A stretch of DNA of 37,008 nucleotides from CAZEIW01 sp964512305 (lineage in GTDB: Bacteria; Pseudomonadota; Gammaproteobacteria; Burkholderiales; Burkholderiaceae_F): the NCBI GenBank assembly GCA_964512305.1, contig CAZEIW010000174.1:1-37008 (forward strand), in the 5' to 3' direction. A program made the translations under genes and the position numbers. The notes beneath the pieces are model-generated. The model ran no database searches. It worked only from the letters and a program-made list of their open reading frames with translations, and was not told where the DNA came from. Within the stretch, counting starts at the first letter, position 1; every line of letters starts with the position of its first letter. Positions 28,198 through 36,944 of the stretch are shown here, in pieces.

Positions 28198-29376
28198 TCA
28201 ACGCTCGACGGCGAGCGCGACGCCCATGCCGCCGCCGATGCACAGCGCGGCCAGTCCGCGCTTCGAATCCCGCCGCTTCATCTCGTGCAGCAGCGTGACC
28301 AGGATCCGGCAGCCGGACGCCCCGATCGGGTGCCCGATCGCGATCGCGCCGCCGTTCACGTTGATCCGGTTCGTGTCCCAGCCCATTTCCTGGTTCACCG
28401 CGCACGCCTGCGCCGCGAACGCCTCGTTGATCTCCATCAGGTCCAGGTCGGCGGCCTTCCAGCCGGCCTTTTCGAGCGCGCGGCGCGATGCCGGCACGGG
28501 TCCCATGCCCATGACCTTCGGATCGACCCCGGAGGAGGCGAACGCGCGGATGCGCGCCAGCGGCGCCAGTCCGAGCGCCTTGGCCCGCGACTCCGCCATC
28601 ACGACCACGGCGGCGGCACCGTCGTTGATCCCGGAGGCATTGCCCGCGGTGACGCTGCCGTCCTTGTCGAACGCCGGCTTGAGCTGGGTCAGCGATTCCA
28701 GCGTCGCGCCGGCGCGGATGAACTCGTCGTCGGCGAACGGCACGGGATCGCCCTTCTTCTGGGGGATCGGCACCGCGACGATCTCCTCGCGAAAGCGTCC
28801 GGCCTTCTGCGCCGCTTCCGCCTTTCGTTGCGATGCAAGCGCGAATTCGTCCTGCCGCGCGCGCGTGATGCCGTACTCCTTCGCGACGTTCTCCGCGGTG
28901 ACACCCATGTGGTAGCGGTTGTAGACGTCCCACAGGCCGTCGACGATCATGCTGTCGATCAGCTTCGCGTCACCCATCCGGAAGCCGTCGCGCGACCCCA
29001 TCAGCACGTGCGGCGCCTGGCTCATGCTCTCCTGGCCGCCGGCCACGACGACCTCGGCATCGCCGTTGGCGATCGATTGCGCGGCCAGCATCACCGCCTT
29101 CAATCCGCTGCCGCAGACCTTGTTGATCGTCATCGCCGGCACCGCGACCGGCAGGCCGGCCTTGATCGACGCCTGTCGCGCCGGGTTTTGCCCGACACCG
29201 GCCGCGAGGACCTGGCCCATGATGACCTCGTCGACCTGCTCGGGGGCGAGCCGGCCGCGCTTCAACACTTCCCCGATCACGACCGCGCCGAGGTCCGAGG
29301 CGGCGTGACGAGCCAGCGTGCCGCCGAATTTTCCAACCGCGGTGCGGGTCGCCGCGACGATGACTGCCTGTTGCAT
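28198..29376 (-). CDS. phaA: PhaA, acetyl-CoA acetyltransferase (beta-ketothiolase)
   Basis: PhaA condenses two acetyl-CoA to acetoacetyl-CoA. The 392-residue thiolase has C88 (NKVCGSGLKA) as acyl-carrying nucleophile, H349 (AIGHPIGASG) and C379 (CIGGGMGVAL) as base, in the positions of Zoogloea thiolase (89, 348, 378). Other signatures such as NEAFAAQACAVNQEMGWD are present. An AGGAG ribosome-binding site precedes the ATG. It is 118 bp after phaC; the gap holds a short CCCGG-AAAA-CCGGG palindrome near 29454-29467 but no gene. Confidence 0.97.
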   Translation of the reverse strand: MQQAVIVAATRTAVGKFGGTLARHAASDLGAVVIGEVLKRGRLAPEQVDEVIMGQVLAAGVGQNPARQASIKAGLPVAVPAMTINKVCGSGLKAVMLAAQSIANGDAEVVVAGGQESMSQAPHVLMGSRDGFRMGDAKLIDSMIVDGLWDVYNRYHMGVTAENVAKEYGITRARQDEFALASQRKAEAAQKAGRFREEIVAVPIPQKKGDPVPFADDEFIRAGATLESLTQLKPAFDKDGSVTAGNASGINDGAAAVVVMAESRAKALGLAPLARIRAFASSGVDPKVMGMGPVPASRRALEKAGWKAADLDLMEINEAFAAQACAVNQEMGWDTNRINVNGGAIAIGHPIGASGCRILVTLLHEMKRRDSKRGLAALCIGGGMGVALAVER

Positions 29377-29494
29377 GGTGCTGCTCCTGTCGTGCTGTCG
29401 ACTGCGCTATTGACGGTAAGGTTCGCCGCGCCTCTCGGCGGCCGCGCCGCCGGACCCGGAAAACCGGGACGCGCGGACACCCCCGGCCGGCCGG

Positions 29495-31282
29495 TCAGCC
29501 AACCTGTGTTGCGGGACCTGCGGACTCCTTCACGTATCGGCCGGGAGCCGGCTCGATCACCCGATACCGGGCGTTGCCATAGTACGCCGGCGCGGCCGCC
29601 TCGCCGTCGGCGAAACCGGCAAGCCAGCGGTCCCAGTCGGGCCACCAACTGCCGGCAATCTCCTGCGCGGACGCCAGCCACTCGTCCGCGCCCTCCGGCA
29701 GCGGACCCGGCTCCGCGACCCAGTAGTTGCGGCGATTCTTGCTCGGCGGATTGATCGTGCCGGCGATATGGCCGCTGGCACCGAGCACGAACCGGACGCC
29801 GGCGGGCGGCGCCCCGGTGAGCACGCGCGCCGACGCGTAGCCGCCGCGCCACGGCACGATGTGGTCCTCGCGCGCCGCGAACACGTACGCCGGCACCTGG
29901 ATGCGGCCGAGATCGATCGGAACGCCGCAGCATGTCAGGCGGTTCGGGACCCGCAGGCTGTTCTCGAGGTAAGTATTGCGCAGGTACCACGCGTACATCG
30001 GCCCGGGCAGATTGGTGCTGTCGCCGTTCCAGTACAGCAGATCGAATGCCGGCGGCTGCTTGCCCTCCAGATAGTTGTTGACGACGTAGTTCCAGACCAG
30101 GTCGTTGGCGCGCAGGCTCGAGAACGTGTTGGCGAGGTCGCGGCCCGGCATCAGGCCGCCCCCGCCGAGCGTCTTCTCGCGCATCCGCACGTGGGTCTCG
30201 TCGATGAAGATGTCCAGGATCCCGCTGTCCTGGAAATCGAGGAGCGAGGTGAGCAGCGTCAGGCTCGCGACCGGGTCCTCGCCGCGCGCGCGCATCACGG
30301 CCAGCGCGGTGGCGAGCAGGGTTCCGCCGACGCAGAATCCGAGCACGTTGATGCGCGCCGCGCCGCAGATCTCGCGTACGGCATCGATCGCGGCGATCGG
30401 CCCGAGCTGCAGGTAGTCGTCCCAGGTCACGTGCCCCTGATCCGCGTGCGGATTCTTCCAGGAGACGATGAACGTGGTGTTGCCGCGCTCGACGCTGTAG
30501 CGGACGAACGAATTCTCCGGCTGCAGATCGAGGATGTAGAACTTGTTGATGCAGGGCGGCACCATCAGGAAGGGCCGCGCGCGGACCGACTCGGTCAGCG
30601 GCTTGTACTGGATCAGCTGGAACAGCTCGTTCTCGAAGACGACCGCGCCCTCGCTGGTGGCGACGTTGCGGCCGACCTCGAATGCGGATTCGTCGGTCTG
30701 CGAGACCTTGCCGCGCGCCACGTCGTCGAGCAGGTTCTGCAGGCCCGCGGTCAGGCTTTGCCCCTTGGTCTCGATCAGTCGCTGCTGCGCGCGCGGATTG
30801 AGCGCCAGGAAGTTCGACGGCGAGGCGGCATCGATCCACTGCGATACCGCGAACTGCAGGCGCGCCCGGGTCTTCGGATCGGCGTCGACGCTCGCGGCGA
30901 GCTGGCTCATGTATTCGGCATTCAGCAGGTACGCGCGCGCGTAGAACGACGCGAGCGAGTTCTCCTGCCACGCGGGATCGGCGAAGCGCCCGTCCTTGAT
31001 CGGCGCCGAGGTGCGCTCGGGATGCGCGACGAAATCGCTCCACAAGGCGCCGAGGCGCTGCATGTAGCTGCCTTGCAGCTCGGCCAGCCGCGCCGGCGCG
31101 ATCGTCATGCCCGGCACCGGCGCCCCCTGGGCGCCCGTGCCCGAGGTCCACCACTGCATCCAGGCGGCCGCTCCGAGCGCATCGTCGGGCGCGGCACCGG
31201 CGCCTGCCTGCGGCGGGCCGCTACCGCCGCCGCCGGCGCCCTGCTCGGCCGGCGCCGAATGTCGGTGCCACGGAAAGTTCAT
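29495..31282 (-). CDS. phaC: PhaC, class I poly(3-hydroxyalkanoate) synthase
   Basis: PhaC polymerises (R)-3-hydroxyacyl-CoA into PHA on the granule surface. With the ATG at 31282 it has 595 residues, class I size. The lipase-like box GFCVGG holds nucleophile C317, with D473 (AAREDHIVPW) and H505 (GASGHIAG) completing the triad; Cupriavidus PhaC uses C319, D480, H508. The N-terminal domain (WMQWWTSG, FYARAYLLNAEYMSQ) is typical. A Gly/Ala/Pro-rich linker occupies about residues 14-36. The ATG has GGAG eight bases upstream; a GTG at 31309 is less likely. It has its own promoter, just after pgeF. Confidence 0.97.
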   Translation of the reverse strand: MNFPWHRHSAPAEQGAGGGGSGPPQAGAGAAPDDALGAAAWMQWWTSGTGAQGAPVPGMTIAPARLAELQGSYMQRLGALWSDFVAHPERTSAPIKDGRFADPAWQENSLASFYARAYLLNAEYMSQLAASVDADPKTRARLQFAVSQWIDAASPSNFLALNPRAQQRLIETKGQSLTAGLQNLLDDVARGKVSQTDESAFEVGRNVATSEGAVVFENELFQLIQYKPLTESVRARPFLMVPPCINKFYILDLQPENSFVRYSVERGNTTFIVSWKNPHADQGHVTWDDYLQLGPIAAIDAVREICGAARINVLGFCVGGTLLATALAVMRARGEDPVASLTLLTSLLDFQDSGILDIFIDETHVRMREKTLGGGGLMPGRDLANTFSSLRANDLVWNYVVNNYLEGKQPPAFDLLYWNGDSTNLPGPMYAWYLRNTYLENSLRVPNRLTCCGVPIDLGRIQVPAYVFAAREDHIVPWRGGYASARVLTGAPPAGVRFVLGASGHIAGTINPPSKNRRNYWVAEPGPLPEGADEWLASAQEIAGSWWPDWDRWLAGFADGEAAAPAYYGNARYRVIEPAPGRYVKESAGPATQVG

Positions 31283-31353
31283 GTCGTCTGCTCCGTGAAG
31301 ATCGTTCACCGCCCGTCGGCGCGAGGTCGCTCGACGGAACAGCGCCGGTCGCG

Positions 31354-31383
31354 ATTGTCACCACCGCCGCCTCGGAATGTCAA
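31354..31383 (-). promoter_or_regulatory. phaC: Sigma-70 promoter of phaC
   Basis: Read on the minus strand, a perfect TTGACA (31378-31383) is followed after 18 bases by GACAAT (31354-31359). Transcription would start near 31347, about 65 bases before the phaC ATG. The promoter begins just after the pgeF stop, so phaCAB can be expressed independently of rluD-pgeF. Confidence 0.7.
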
Positions 31384-31395
31384 ACGTCGACGCGC

Positions 31396-32193
31396 TCAGC
31401 GCGCCGGCTCCGGCTCGATCCAGATCAGCGCGGCGTGCCGCCCGGTGCGGCCGTCGCGGCGATAGCTGTAGAAGCGCGCCGCATCGCTCGCCGTGCAGTC
31501 GCCGCCGCCGTGCACCGAGGCGACCGCGACCTGGGCCAGTGCCTGGCGCGCGAGCGCGAACAGGTCGGCCAGGTGCCGGTCTTCGCGATGCGGCCGGAAG
31601 GCGGAGCCCGCATCCGGCAGGCGCTCCCGCATCGCGGACAGGACCTCGGTCCCGACTTCGAAGTGCTGCGGCCCGATCGCCGGCCCCAGGTAGGCGAGGA
31701 TCTCGGCGCGCGGGTCGCCGATCGCACGCCGCATCGCGCCGACGGTGTTCTGTATCACGCCGGCCGCGAGCCCGCGCCATCCGGCGTGCGCGATGCCGAC
31801 CGCGCGCGCGCGCGTGTCGGCGAGCAACACCGGCAGGCAGTCGGCGACCGTGACGCAGCAGACCACGCGCGGGCGGGTCGTGAACGACGCGTCGGCGGAC
31901 GGCGCAGCCTCGCCCACCGCCTCGGCGTCGACCACCCCGGCGCCGTGAACCAGCGCCAGCCAGCGCGGCGGCGCCGGCAGTGCGGCGGCAAGCCGCTCGC
32001 GGTTGCGCCGCACGGCGGCGGGGTCGTCGGCGCCAAAGCCGACGTTCATCCCGCCGCGGCCGTCGAGTGTTCCGAATTCCCCGCTCGAGGCGCCGCCCGC
32101 CCGCGTCGTGATCAGCCCCCGCACCGCGGCCGGGGCCGGCCAGCGAGGTACGATCCACTCCGGGTGCGGCTGCCGCAGCGGGTTCGCGCGCAT
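31396..32193 (-). CDS. pgeF: PgeF/YfiH, laccase-domain purine nucleosidase-type protein
   Basis: The family (multicopper polyphenol oxidase-like, YfiH/FAMIN) has purine nucleoside phosphorylase/deaminase activity and is linked in E. coli to removal of mis-incorporated residues in peptidoglycan precursors. The 265-residue protein has the metal site H83 (LVHGAGVVD), C119 (TVADCLPVL) and H136 (AHAGWRGL), matching H71/C107/H124 of E. coli YfiH. The ATG overlaps the rluD stop by one base (TGATG). The rluD-pgeF order is conserved in proteobacteria. Function is well supported at family level; the physiological substrate is less certain. Confidence 0.93.
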   Translation of the reverse strand: MRANPLRQPHPEWIVPRWPAPAAVRGLITTRAGGASSGEFGTLDGRGGMNVGFGADDPAAVRRNRERLAAALPAPPRWLALVHGAGVVDAEAVGEAAPSADASFTTRPRVVCCVTVADCLPVLLADTRARAVGIAHAGWRGLAAGVIQNTVGAMRRAIGDPRAEILAYLGPAIGPQHFEVGTEVLSAMRERLPDAGSAFRPHREDRHLADLFALARQALAQVAVASVHGGGDCTASDAARFYSYRRDGRTGRHAALIWIEPEPAR

Positions 32194-33272
32194 CACCACG
32201 CCGGCGCGGCCGGAAACGCGCCGCCGAAAGCGTCGACCGGCCGATCGACCGGCCCGAACCCGATCGCGCGCATGAAATCGCGCAGGTCTACCGGCGGCGG
32301 CCGGAACCAGCCGACCGGCTGGCGTCGAGTCGGATGCATCAGGGCCAGGCGGCACGCGTGCAGCGCCTGGCGCTCGAGCGGCGAACCGGCGGCGGCCGGC
32401 CTGCCGCGGCGATAGACCGGATCGCCGATCAGCGGATGCCCGATCGACTCCAGGTGGACACGGATCTGGTGCGTGCGTCCTGTCTCGAGGCGGCACGCCA
32501 GCCACGACACCGCTGCGCCCGCGCCCCCGGCAACCCCGATCCGGCGGTAGTGCGTGCGCGCCGCGCGCGCCGCCGCGGCCCGGCTGACGCGGAAGCGCAG
32601 GGGATTGCGGGGATCCCGTGCCAGCGGCGCATCGATGGTTCCCGCCGGCTCGCAGCTGCCGCTGGCCACCGCCCAGTACTCGCGGACGACCTTGCGCTGC
32701 AGCAGCTGTCCGACCAGGTCGAGTTGCGCCTCGATCGTCCGCGCGACGACCATCAACCCGGACGTGCCGGCATCGAGGCGGTGCACGATACCGGCGCGCG
32801 GCACGCGCGCCAGGCGCGGGTCGTACGCCAGCAGGCCGTTGGCGAGCGTTCCGCTCCAGTTGCCGGCGCCCGGATGCACGACCCATCCTGCCGGCTTGTC
32901 GATCACGATCAGCGACTCGTCCTCCCAGACGATGGGCAGGTCCATCGGCTCGGGTGCGTAGGGCGAATCCTCGGGCGCCGGCGTCTCGACGACGTCGATG
33001 CGGTCGTCCTCGACGACGACGCGGTCGCGCGCCCGCGCCGGCTCGGAATTGACCCGCACGGCCCCGGCCTCGATCCAGCGCTGGACGCGGCTGCGCGAGA
33101 CATGCGGCATCAGCTCGGCGACGGCCTTGTCGAGGCGCTCGCCGCTGAGCGAGCGCCCGACCGCGAACGCATGCTCGGCGGCCGACGCGCCGGGCGACGG
33201 CGCGACGGCCTCGTCATCGTCGAAATCCTCGCCTCCGGCCGCCGGAGCGCGGGCCGGCGCAGGCCGCGTCAT
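32193..33272 (-). CDS. rluD: RluD, 23S rRNA pseudouridine synthase
   Basis: RluD makes pseudouridines in helix 69 of 23S rRNA (positions 1911/1915/1917 in E. coli). The 359 residues hold an N-terminal S4 RNA-binding domain (RLDKAVAELMPHVSRSRVQRWI) and the catalytic RluA-type domain with HRLDAGTSGLMVVA (catalytic Asp), then the ETGRTHQIRVHL motif. The first 45 residues are an acidic, disordered-looking extension. The ATG at 33272 fits better than upstream codons, which would run into the bamD leader. It is divergent from bamD with a 34-bp gap, a conserved arrangement. Confidence 0.96.
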   Translation of the reverse strand: MTRPAPARAPAAGGEDFDDDEAVAPSPGASAAEHAFAVGRSLSGERLDKAVAELMPHVSRSRVQRWIEAGAVRVNSEPARARDRVVVEDDRIDVVETPAPEDSPYAPEPMDLPIVWEDESLIVIDKPAGWVVHPGAGNWSGTLANGLLAYDPRLARVPRAGIVHRLDAGTSGLMVVARTIEAQLDLVGQLLQRKVVREYWAVASGSCEPAGTIDAPLARDPRNPLRFRVSRAAAARAARTHYRRIGVAGGAGAAVSWLACRLETGRTHQIRVHLESIGHPLIGDPVYRRGRPAAAGSPLERQALHACRLALMHPTRRQPVGWFRPPPVDLRDFMRAIGFGPVDRPVDAFGGAFPAAPAW

Positions 33273-33306
33273 TGATACAATCTCACGCTTTAGGCTCCAA
33301 GCCCCG

Positions 33307-34125
33307 ATGTCCACGACCCGGCCCGCGGAACCAAGCATCCGCGCAACCGTCCGCGCGATAGCCCACGGCGCCGCCTGGCGGCGCGCGGCGCTGCTCGCGC
33401 TCGGGCTCCTGCTGGCCGCGTGCAGCTCGCTGGAAAAGGATCCTACCTCGAAGTGGGACGCCGACCGCCTCTACAACGAAGGGCACGGGGAGCTGAAATC
33501 CGGCAACTGGACCAGGGCGCGCGAGGTGTTCGAGAAGCTCGAGGCGCGCTACCCGTTCGGCCGCTATGCGCAACAGGCGCAGATCGAGATCGCCTACTGC
33601 TACTACAAGGAAGGCGAGACGGCCGACGCGCTCAGCGCGACCGACCGCTTCCTGAAGCTCAATCCGAATCACCCGAACGCGGACTATGTCTACTACCTGC
33701 GCGGCCTGGTGAACTTCATCGAGCCTCCGGCGCTGGTGGGCCGCCTGATCGGCTACCAGGTGAGCGAGCGCGACCCAAAGGCGCTGCGCGAGTCGTTCGA
33801 GGCGTTCAAGGAGCTGGCCGCGCGCTTCCCGTCCAGCCGCTACTACGAGGACGCGCAGCTGCGGATCAATTTCCTGCTCAATGCGCTGGCGGGACACGAG
33901 GTCAACGTCGCCGACTACTACTACCGGCGCGGCGCCTACCTGGCCGCGATCAGCCGCGCCCAGGGCTCTCTGCGCGAGTACCAGGGCGCGCCCGCCAACG
34001 AGCAGGCGCTCGTGATCATGGTGCGTTCCTACGCCGCGCTCGGCATGGACGATCTGCGCGCCGACGCCGAGCGCGTGCTGCGGCTGAACTTCCCCAACAG
34101 CAGGATGCTCGCCGGCGGCTTCTGA
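33307..34125 (+). CDS. bamD: BamD, outer-membrane protein assembly lipoprotein
   Basis: BamD is the essential lipoprotein of the BAM complex that inserts beta-barrel proteins into the outer membrane. The 272-residue protein has a lipoprotein signal with lipobox LAAC (C39), preceded by an unusually long, basic n-region of about 28 residues. The mature part contains TPR repeats: LYNEGHGELKSGNWTRAREVFEKLEAR-type helices, YPFGRYAQQAQIEIAYCYY, and NHPNADYVYYLRGL, all BamD signatures. The 34-bp gap to divergent rluD must hold both promoters; TTGATA directly after the rluD ATG may be the bamD -35. It ends 29 bp before the convergent helicase gene. Confidence 0.96.
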   Translation: MSTTRPAEPSIRATVRAIAHGAAWRRAALLALGLLLAACSSLEKDPTSKWDADRLYNEGHGELKSGNWTRAREVFEKLEARYPFGRYAQQAQIEIAYCYYKEGETADALSATDRFLKLNPNHPNADYVYYLRGLVNFIEPPALVGRLIGYQVSERDPKALRESFEAFKELAARFPSSRYYEDAQLRINFLLNALAGHEVNVADYYYRRGAYLAAISRAQGSLREYQGAPANEQALVIMVRSYAALGMDDLRADAERVLRLNFPNSRMLAGGF

Positions 34126-34154
34126 GGCCGGCTGATCCTTCAGCCCCCCATCTT

Positions 34155-36245
34155 TCAGCCCTCTTCCCTGCCGCGGGGCTCGGGCGCGGGCCCATCGCAC
34201 GGCACGCCGGTCAGCCCCGACACGAATGCACAGGCCAGCGCCTGGCTGCGGGTGCGGGAAAACGGCGGCAGGCTGGCGAGGATCACCTTGCCGTACGAGC
34301 GGCTGAGCAGCCGCTGGTCAAGGATCATCAGCACCCCGCGGTCGTGCTCGTCTCGAATCAGCCGGCCGACGCCCTGGCGCAGCAGCGTCACCGCCTGCGG
34401 CAGCTGGTACTCCGGAAAGGGATTGCGGCCGAGGGCCCGCAGGCGCCTGATCTTCGCCTCGACCACGGGATCGTCGGGCGGCGCAAAGGGCAGCTTGTCG
34501 ATCACCACCAGCGACAGCGCCTCGCCGCGCACGTCGATGCCTTCCCAGAAGCTGACCGAACCGACCAGCACCGCGTCGCCGCTGCGGCGGAACCGGTCGA
34601 GCAGCGCGCGCCGGGTGCTGTCGCCCTGCACCAGCAGCGGCAGCCCGGCCGCGTCGGACCGGATATGGCCGCGCAGCCGCTCGGCCACGCGCGCCACCGC
34701 GCGCAAGGTCGAGCACAGCACGAACGCGCGTCCGCCGCTGGCCGCGATCACCGGCCAGGCCGCGTCGGCGACCCGTTCGGGGAAGTCGTCCGCGGCGGGG
34801 TCGGGCAGCGGCTGCGGCAGGTAAAGCAGCGCCTGGCGCTGGAAGTCGAACGGGCTGTCCCAGCTCAGCGTGCGCGCGCCCGACAGCCCCAGCTCGTCCA
34901 GGAACGGCTCGAAGCGCTGCGCCACGGTGAGCGTCGCCGAGGTGAGGATCCACGCCTGCGTCTCGGCTTCGCGCACGCGCGCGAACGCCTCGGCCGCCGA
35001 GAGCGGCGTCGAGCAGAACTGCGCGCCGTGCGCGGAGGCGGCGATCCACCGGACTTCGTCGGCCGGCGGCGCCTCGGCCGGCGCCGGGTCCGGCGGCGCG
35101 TCCCCGATCTCCCACGCCTGCAACAGCTCGAGCAGGCGACCGGCGCGCGGCGCGAGCAAGTCCAGTTCGGCGTCGCGCCCTTCGTTCGATCGCAGCGCCT
35201 GCTGCAGGCTCGCGACCGCGCGTGCCAGCGCGCCGATCGACTGCCGCAACGGCGGATGCGAGCTCAGCCGGTCGAACGCCACCCGCGTGCCGGCGGCAAC
35301 CCCCGCGTCGGCGAGCGTGGCGCGCAACGCGCGCGCGGCCTGCTCCAGCGAACGCGCCAGGTCCGGCCATGCCGCGCCGTCGCGCGCATGCGCGAGGCCG
35401 ATGGTCAGCGCGTCGGACCCGAGCTCCGTCGCCTGCGACAGCGACCAGTTGTGGCCGAAGAATTCGGCCGCGATCCTCGGCAGGTGGTGCGCCTCGTCGA
35501 GGACGACCGTGTCGGCGAGCGGCAGCAGCTCGCTCACCGCGCCGTCGCGCAGCGCGAGGTCGGCGAGGAACAGGTGATGGTTGACGACCACGACGTCCGC
35601 CCCCAGGGCGCGGCGCCGGGCGCGATAGACGAAGCAGGCGTCGAAGTGCGGACACTCGCCGCCGAGGCAGTTGTCGCGGGTCGAGGTCACCGCGGGCCAG
35701 ATCGTCGCGGTCTCTGGCACCTCGTCCAGCTCGGAGCGGTCGCCGCTCGAACTGGCACGGGCGAAACGGGAAATCGCGCGCAGATGAACGGTCTCTTCGC
35801 GCGTCGCCAGCATGCCGGAAGCTTCGGTGCGCTCGAGACGCAGGCGGCAGACGTAGTTCTGACGCCCCTTCAGCAGCGCGACGTCGGCGCGCACGCCGAG
35901 TGCGCGGCAAACCGCCGGCAGGTCGCGGCCGAAAATCTGGTCCTGCAGGGTTTTCGTGCCCGCCGACAACAGCACCCGGCCGCCGGCCAGCAGCGCCGGA
36001 ACCAGGTAGGCGAACGTCTTGCCGGTCCCCGTTCCCGCCTCGGCGGCGAGCGTCTCGCGCTCGACGATCGTGTCGAAAATGGCGAGCGCCATTTCCTGCT
36101 GCGAGCGGCGCGGGGTGAAGCCCGCCATCGCGCCGGCCAACTCACCGCCCGGCGCGAAGGCAGCGGCCACCGCGTGCCGGCGCTGCGCGACGCGCCCGGC
36201 TTCCGATTCCCGAGGGTGCCGCTCCGGCGCCTGCCGAAGGCTCAC
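34155..36245 (-). CDS. DinG/YoaA-type iron-sulfur ATP-dependent DNA helicase
   Basis: This is an XPD-like superfamily 2 5'-3' helicase of 696 residues. Walker A AGTGTGKT is at 70-77, DEAH at 250-253, and the iron-sulfur cluster cysteines are C133 (YVCRLRL), C193, C198 and C204 (DNCLGGECPHFDAC). Motif SVSFWEGIDVRGEALSLVVI and QGVGRLIRDEHDRG mark the second lobe. The length and short N-terminus fit YoaA (which works with HolC at stalled forks) about as well as DinG; I do not choose between them. The GTG start at 36245 overlaps the YdcH-like stop (GTGA). Confidence 0.93.
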   Translation of the reverse strand: MSLRQAPERHPRESEAGRVAQRRHAVAAAFAPGGELAGAMAGFTPRRSQQEMALAIFDTIVERETLAAEAGTGTGKTFAYLVPALLAGGRVLLSAGTKTLQDQIFGRDLPAVCRALGVRADVALLKGRQNYVCRLRLERTEASGMLATREETVHLRAISRFARASSSGDRSELDEVPETATIWPAVTSTRDNCLGGECPHFDACFVYRARRRALGADVVVVNHHLFLADLALRDGAVSELLPLADTVVLDEAHHLPRIAAEFFGHNWSLSQATELGSDALTIGLAHARDGAAWPDLARSLEQAARALRATLADAGVAAGTRVAFDRLSSHPPLRQSIGALARAVASLQQALRSNEGRDAELDLLAPRAGRLLELLQAWEIGDAPPDPAPAEAPPADEVRWIAASAHGAQFCSTPLSAAEAFARVREAETQAWILTSATLTVAQRFEPFLDELGLSGARTLSWDSPFDFQRQALLYLPQPLPDPAADDFPERVADAAWPVIAASGGRAFVLCSTLRAVARVAERLRGHIRSDAAGLPLLVQGDSTRRALLDRFRRSGDAVLVGSVSFWEGIDVRGEALSLVVIDKLPFAPPDDPVVEAKIRRLRALGRNPFPEYQLPQAVTLLRQGVGRLIRDEHDRGVLMILDQRLLSRSYGKVILASLPPFSRTRSQALACAFVSGLTGVPCDGPAPEPRGREEG

Positions 36246-36472
36246 GCCGGAATATCCGGAACCAGACCCATCTGCAGCCGCGTGATCGCGTCCTTGATCG
36301 CCAGCTTTCGCTTCTTCAGGCGCCGCAGTTGCAGCTCGTCCACCCCGCCCTGCTGCGCCAGCCGCTCGATCGCCTGGTCGAGGTCGCGATGCTCGATCTG
36401 CAATTCGACGATGCGGCGTTTGATCTGGTCCGCGTCCATGTCGGCAACAGAGTCTTCACCCGCGGATAACAT
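36242..36472 (-). CDS. YdcH-like DUF465 coiled-coil protein
   Basis: The 76-residue protein is almost wholly helical with heptad-like charge spacing (IVELQIEHRDLDQAIERLAQ, LRRLKKRKLAIKDAITRL), the DUF465/YdcH pattern, whose conserved ending is LKKRKL.LKD.I. The family is widespread and uncharacterised. The ATG at 36472 has AAGG a short way upstream; an internal ATG at 36439 (MDADQIKRR) would also leave the domain whole. Its stop overlaps the helicase GTG, so the two are translationally coupled. Confidence 0.85.
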   Translation of the reverse strand: MLSAGEDSVADMDADQIKRRIVELQIEHRDLDQAIERLAQQGGVDELQLRRLKKRKLAIKDAITRLQMGLVPDIPA

Positions 36473-36591
36473 CTATTTGCCTTGATTGCGTTGGACGGAC
36501 GGCTGGCACCGACGGTTCCGGCCGCTATCGTATCAGGGCTCGCAGCCCGATCCGCCGCGCTGTTAGACTGCGCCGCCCCCTGAATCCGGGG

Positions 36592-36624
36592 CCGGGCGAG
36601 GTAGCCGGAACGGCTGGCCCCCGG
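36592..36624. other. Short structured intergenic hairpin
   Basis: CCGGG (36592-36596) pairs with CCCGG (36620-36624), enclosing an inner AGCC-GGAAC-GGCT hairpin (36603-36615). It lies in the gene-poor stretch 36473-36944, about 25 bases after a TTAGACT that could be a -10 box on the plus strand. It might be part of a small RNA or another repeat; nothing more can be said. Confidence 0.25.
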
Positions 36625-36751
36625 TCTGTTGACGATTCACAGATGAGTCGCATCCGCCCCCTCACCTCTTCCCCCTTTCCACGAACCGTCGCTCCGAAGG
36701 GCGGCGGAGCAGGACGTTTGGCGCCGGCAGCCTCGGAACCGAAAAGCGGGA

Positions 36752-36805
36752 GGATCGGCTTCGAGGGGTGGCTGCGCCCCCCCTCGAGCACCCCCCGCGG
36801 CATTC
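36752..36805 (+). repeat. 54-bp REP-like hairpin repeat, copy B, intergenic
   Basis: This is the partner of the lhr copy (15762-15815), 47 of 54 bases identical. Here the stem is 11 bp with one mismatch (36761-36771 with 36777-36787) and again has the CTGCG loop. It lies in the non-coding stretch between the YdcH-like gene and the gene at the right edge. Confidence 0.8.
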
Positions 36806-36867
36806 ACGGGCGTCATTCTTGCTGGCACTCGGTTCATGGTCCGTGTGCCGTTTCGACCGAAACTAGG

Positions 36868-36891
36868 CCCTCTCCCGCAAGCGGGAGAGGG
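36868..36891. repeat. CCCTCTCCCGC hairpin repeat with adjacent half copy
   Basis: CCCTCTCCCGC-AA-GCGGGAGAGGG is an 11-bp palindrome like the one at 16306-16332. A further right arm, GCGGGAGAGGGG, follows at 36904-36915. Both full copies are followed by an ACTGCCGC tract. The position, downstream of the minus-strand gene entering from the right, fits a transcript-end hairpin. Confidence 0.7.
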
Positions 36892-36944
36892 GAGTACTGC
36901 CGCGCGGGAGAGGGGATGAACGCGGCGGGAGGGGTGATGACGAA

